Below the pieces are notes generated by a model. That model was not told the origin of the DNA and searched no databases. It saw only the letters and a program-made list of their open reading frames with translations. This document shows, piece by piece, positions 5,232-6,444 of a stretch of 6,444 nucleotides of DNA (within the stretch, counting starts at the first letter, position 1; every line of letters starts with the position of its first letter). A program made the translations under genes and the position numbers. Source of the DNA: Bacteroides sp. CAG:443 (lineage in GTDB: Bacteria; Bacteroidota; Bacteroidia; Bacteroidales; Bacteroidaceae); the NCBI GenBank assembly GCA_000432735.1, contig FR887833.1, positions 41,554-47,997 of the forward strand, in the 5' to 3' direction.

Positions 5232-6444
5232 ATGACTAAGATACTTGATTCTAAAATTCCTGAAGGCCCAATAGCTGAGAAATGGACTAATTATAAGGCT
5301 CACCAGAAATTGGTAAACCCGGCTAACAAACGTCGTCTGGACATCATTGTGGTAGGTACAGGTTTGGCTGGAGCATCTGCTGCTGCTTCTCTTGGTGAAA
5401 TGGGATTCCGCGTATTCAATTTCTGTATTCAGGACTCTCCACGTCGTGCACACTCTATTGCTGCACAGGGTGGTATCAATGCTGCTAAAAATTACCAGAA
5501 TGACGGTGACTCTGTTTATCGTCTGTTCTATGATACTGTAAAGGGTGGTGACTACCGTGCTCGTGAAGCAAACGTTTATCGTCTGGCTGAAGTTTCAAAT
5601 AACATTATCGACCAGTGTGTTGCTCAGGGTGTTCCTTTTGCTCGTGAATACGGAGGTACATTGGCTAACCGTTCTTTCGGTGGTGCTCAGGTTTCTCGTA
5701 CATTCTATGCTAAAGGTCAGACTGGTCAGCAGTTGCTGCTGGGTGCATACTCTGCATTGAGCCGTCAGGTAGGTGCAGGTACAGTAAAACTGTATACTCG
5801 TTACGAAATGGAAGATATCGTAATCGTAGATGGACGTGCACGTGGTATCATTGCCAAGAACCTGGTAACAGGTAAGCTGGAACGCTTTGCTGCTCATGCA
5901 GTAGTTATTGCTACTGGTGGTTACGGTAACACTTACTTCTTGTCTACTAACGCAATGGCTTGTAACTGTACAGCTGCAATGTCTTGCTACCGTAAAGGTG
6001 CCTTCTTCGCTAATCCGGCTTATGTACAGATTCACCCGACTTGTATTCCGGTACACGGTGACAAGCAGTCTAAACTGACTTTGATGTCTGAATCTTTGCG
6101 TAACGATGGTCGTATCTGGGTTCCGAAGAAATTGGAAGATGCAAAAGCTTTGCAGGCTGGTAAGATGAAACCGACAGATATTCCGGAAGAAGATCGTGAC
6201 TACTACTTGGAACGTCGTTATCCGGCATTCGGTAACTTGGTTCCGCGTGACGTTGCTTCACGTGCTGCTAAGGAACGTTGCGACCACGGTTACGGTGTAA
6301 ACAATACTGGTTTGGCTGTATACCTCGACTTCTCTGAATGTATCGAACGTCTGGGCCTGGATGTTGTTCGTCAGCGCTATGGTAACTTGTTCGATATGTA
6401 CGAAGAAATCACCGACGTAAATCCGGGTGAAGTAGGAAAAGAAA
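5232..6444 (+). CDS. frdA: Fumarate reductase/succinate dehydrogenase flavoprotein subunit (partial, 3' end beyond window)
   Basis: The catalytic subunit that interconverts fumarate and succinate on a covalently bound FAD at the cytoplasmic face of the membrane. The frame is open from the ATG at 5232 to the window edge, giving 404 residues of an expected roughly 640-660. A Rossmann dinucleotide motif VGTGLAGASAAASLGEMG lies at 41-58. The flavinylation region RAHSIAAQGGINAA (72-85) contains H74, the probable FAD-linked histidine. ATGGYGN at 228-234 is the second FAD-contacting glycine motif. Active-site residues seen by comparison with E. coli FrdA are H269 (IHPT), E287 and R290 (SESLR), and R339 in PRDVASRA, which matches the catalytic proton-donor arginine. 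The later His and Arg of the site should lie past the edge. Arginine codons are 26 CGT and 3 CGC of 29, a bias typical of very highly expressed genes. The start is preceded by an A-rich leader (GAAAAAACATT) and follows the cytochrome b gene by 34 bases. sdhA is an equivalent name. Confidence 0.95.
   Translation, partial: MTKILDSKIPEGPIAEKWTNYKAHQKLVNPANKRRLDIIVVGTGLAGASAAASLGEMGFRVFNFCIQDSPRRAHSIAAQGGINAAKNYQNDGDSVYRLFYDTVKGGDYRAREANVYRLAEVSNNIIDQCVAQGVPFAREYGGTLANRSFGGAQVSRTFYAKGQTGQQLLLGAYSALSRQVGAGTVKLYTRYEMEDIVIVDGRARGIIAKNLVTGKLERFAAHAVVIATGGYGNTYFLSTNAMACNCTAAMSCYRKGAFFANPAYVQIHPTCIPVHGDKQSKLTLMSESLRNDGRIWVPKKLEDAKALQAGKMKPTDIPEEDRDYYLERRYPAFGNLVPRDVASRAAKERCDHGYGVNNTGLAVYLDFSECIERLGLDVVRQRYGNLFDMYEEITDVNPGEVGKE

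Noticed and set aside
1..6444. Search for mobile elements, CRISPR arrays, tRNA/rRNA genes, phage or defence genes
   Set aside because: No long repeat, repeat-spacer pattern, tRNA cloverleaf, transposase or defence-protein motif was seen. Apart from the 4136-4507 spacer, almost the whole window is accounted for by conserved core genes.

Overview
The window looks like ordinary core chromosome from a Bacteroidota gut anaerobe, most likely a Bacteroides or Parabacteroides relative. The evidence is threefold. The proteins are Bacteroidota-type (ParE, CoaD, an S41 protease, a diheme fumarate reductase membrane anchor). The genes lack purine-rich Shine-Dalgarno sites and instead have A/T-rich leaders. 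The one clear promoter has the TAnnTTTG -7 element of the Bacteroides primary sigma factor. All genes are on the + strand.

Region 1 (about 1-4223) reads as a single operon. It starts with the last 25 codons of an unrecognised gene (stop at 77-79). It continues with parE (100-2034, topoisomerase IV subunit B), coaD (2073-2531, phosphopantetheine adenylyltransferase) and a secreted C-terminal-processing-type S41 peptidase with a PDZ domain (2528-4135), whose start overlaps the coaD stop by ATGA. A strong intrinsic terminator (4169-4223, 15-bp stem followed by a U tract) closes the unit. The products act in separate processes (chromosome decatenation, coenzyme A synthesis, envelope proteolysis), so the linkage looks like a housekeeping operon and not a pathway.

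Region 2 (about 4224-4507) has no convincing gene. It holds a Bacteroides-type promoter (CTTG, 20 nt, TAATTTTG at 4407-4438), an 8-bp direct repeat spaced 22 bp just downstream of it, and a very A/T-rich leader.

Region 3 (4508-6444) is the start of the fumarate reductase / succinate dehydrogenase operon: the five-helix diheme cytochrome b subunit (4508-5197), then the flavoprotein subunit (5232 to beyond the window edge). The iron-sulfur subunit is expected next but is outside the window. In anaerobic Bacteroides this enzyme is the terminal, menaquinol-linked fumarate reductase that makes succinate, and it depends on heme. The flavoprotein gene uses almost only CGT for arginine and mostly GGT for glycine, which fits very high expression.

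I found no mobile element, CRISPR array, RNA gene or undescribed system. The observations below are modest regulatory and protein-level points.
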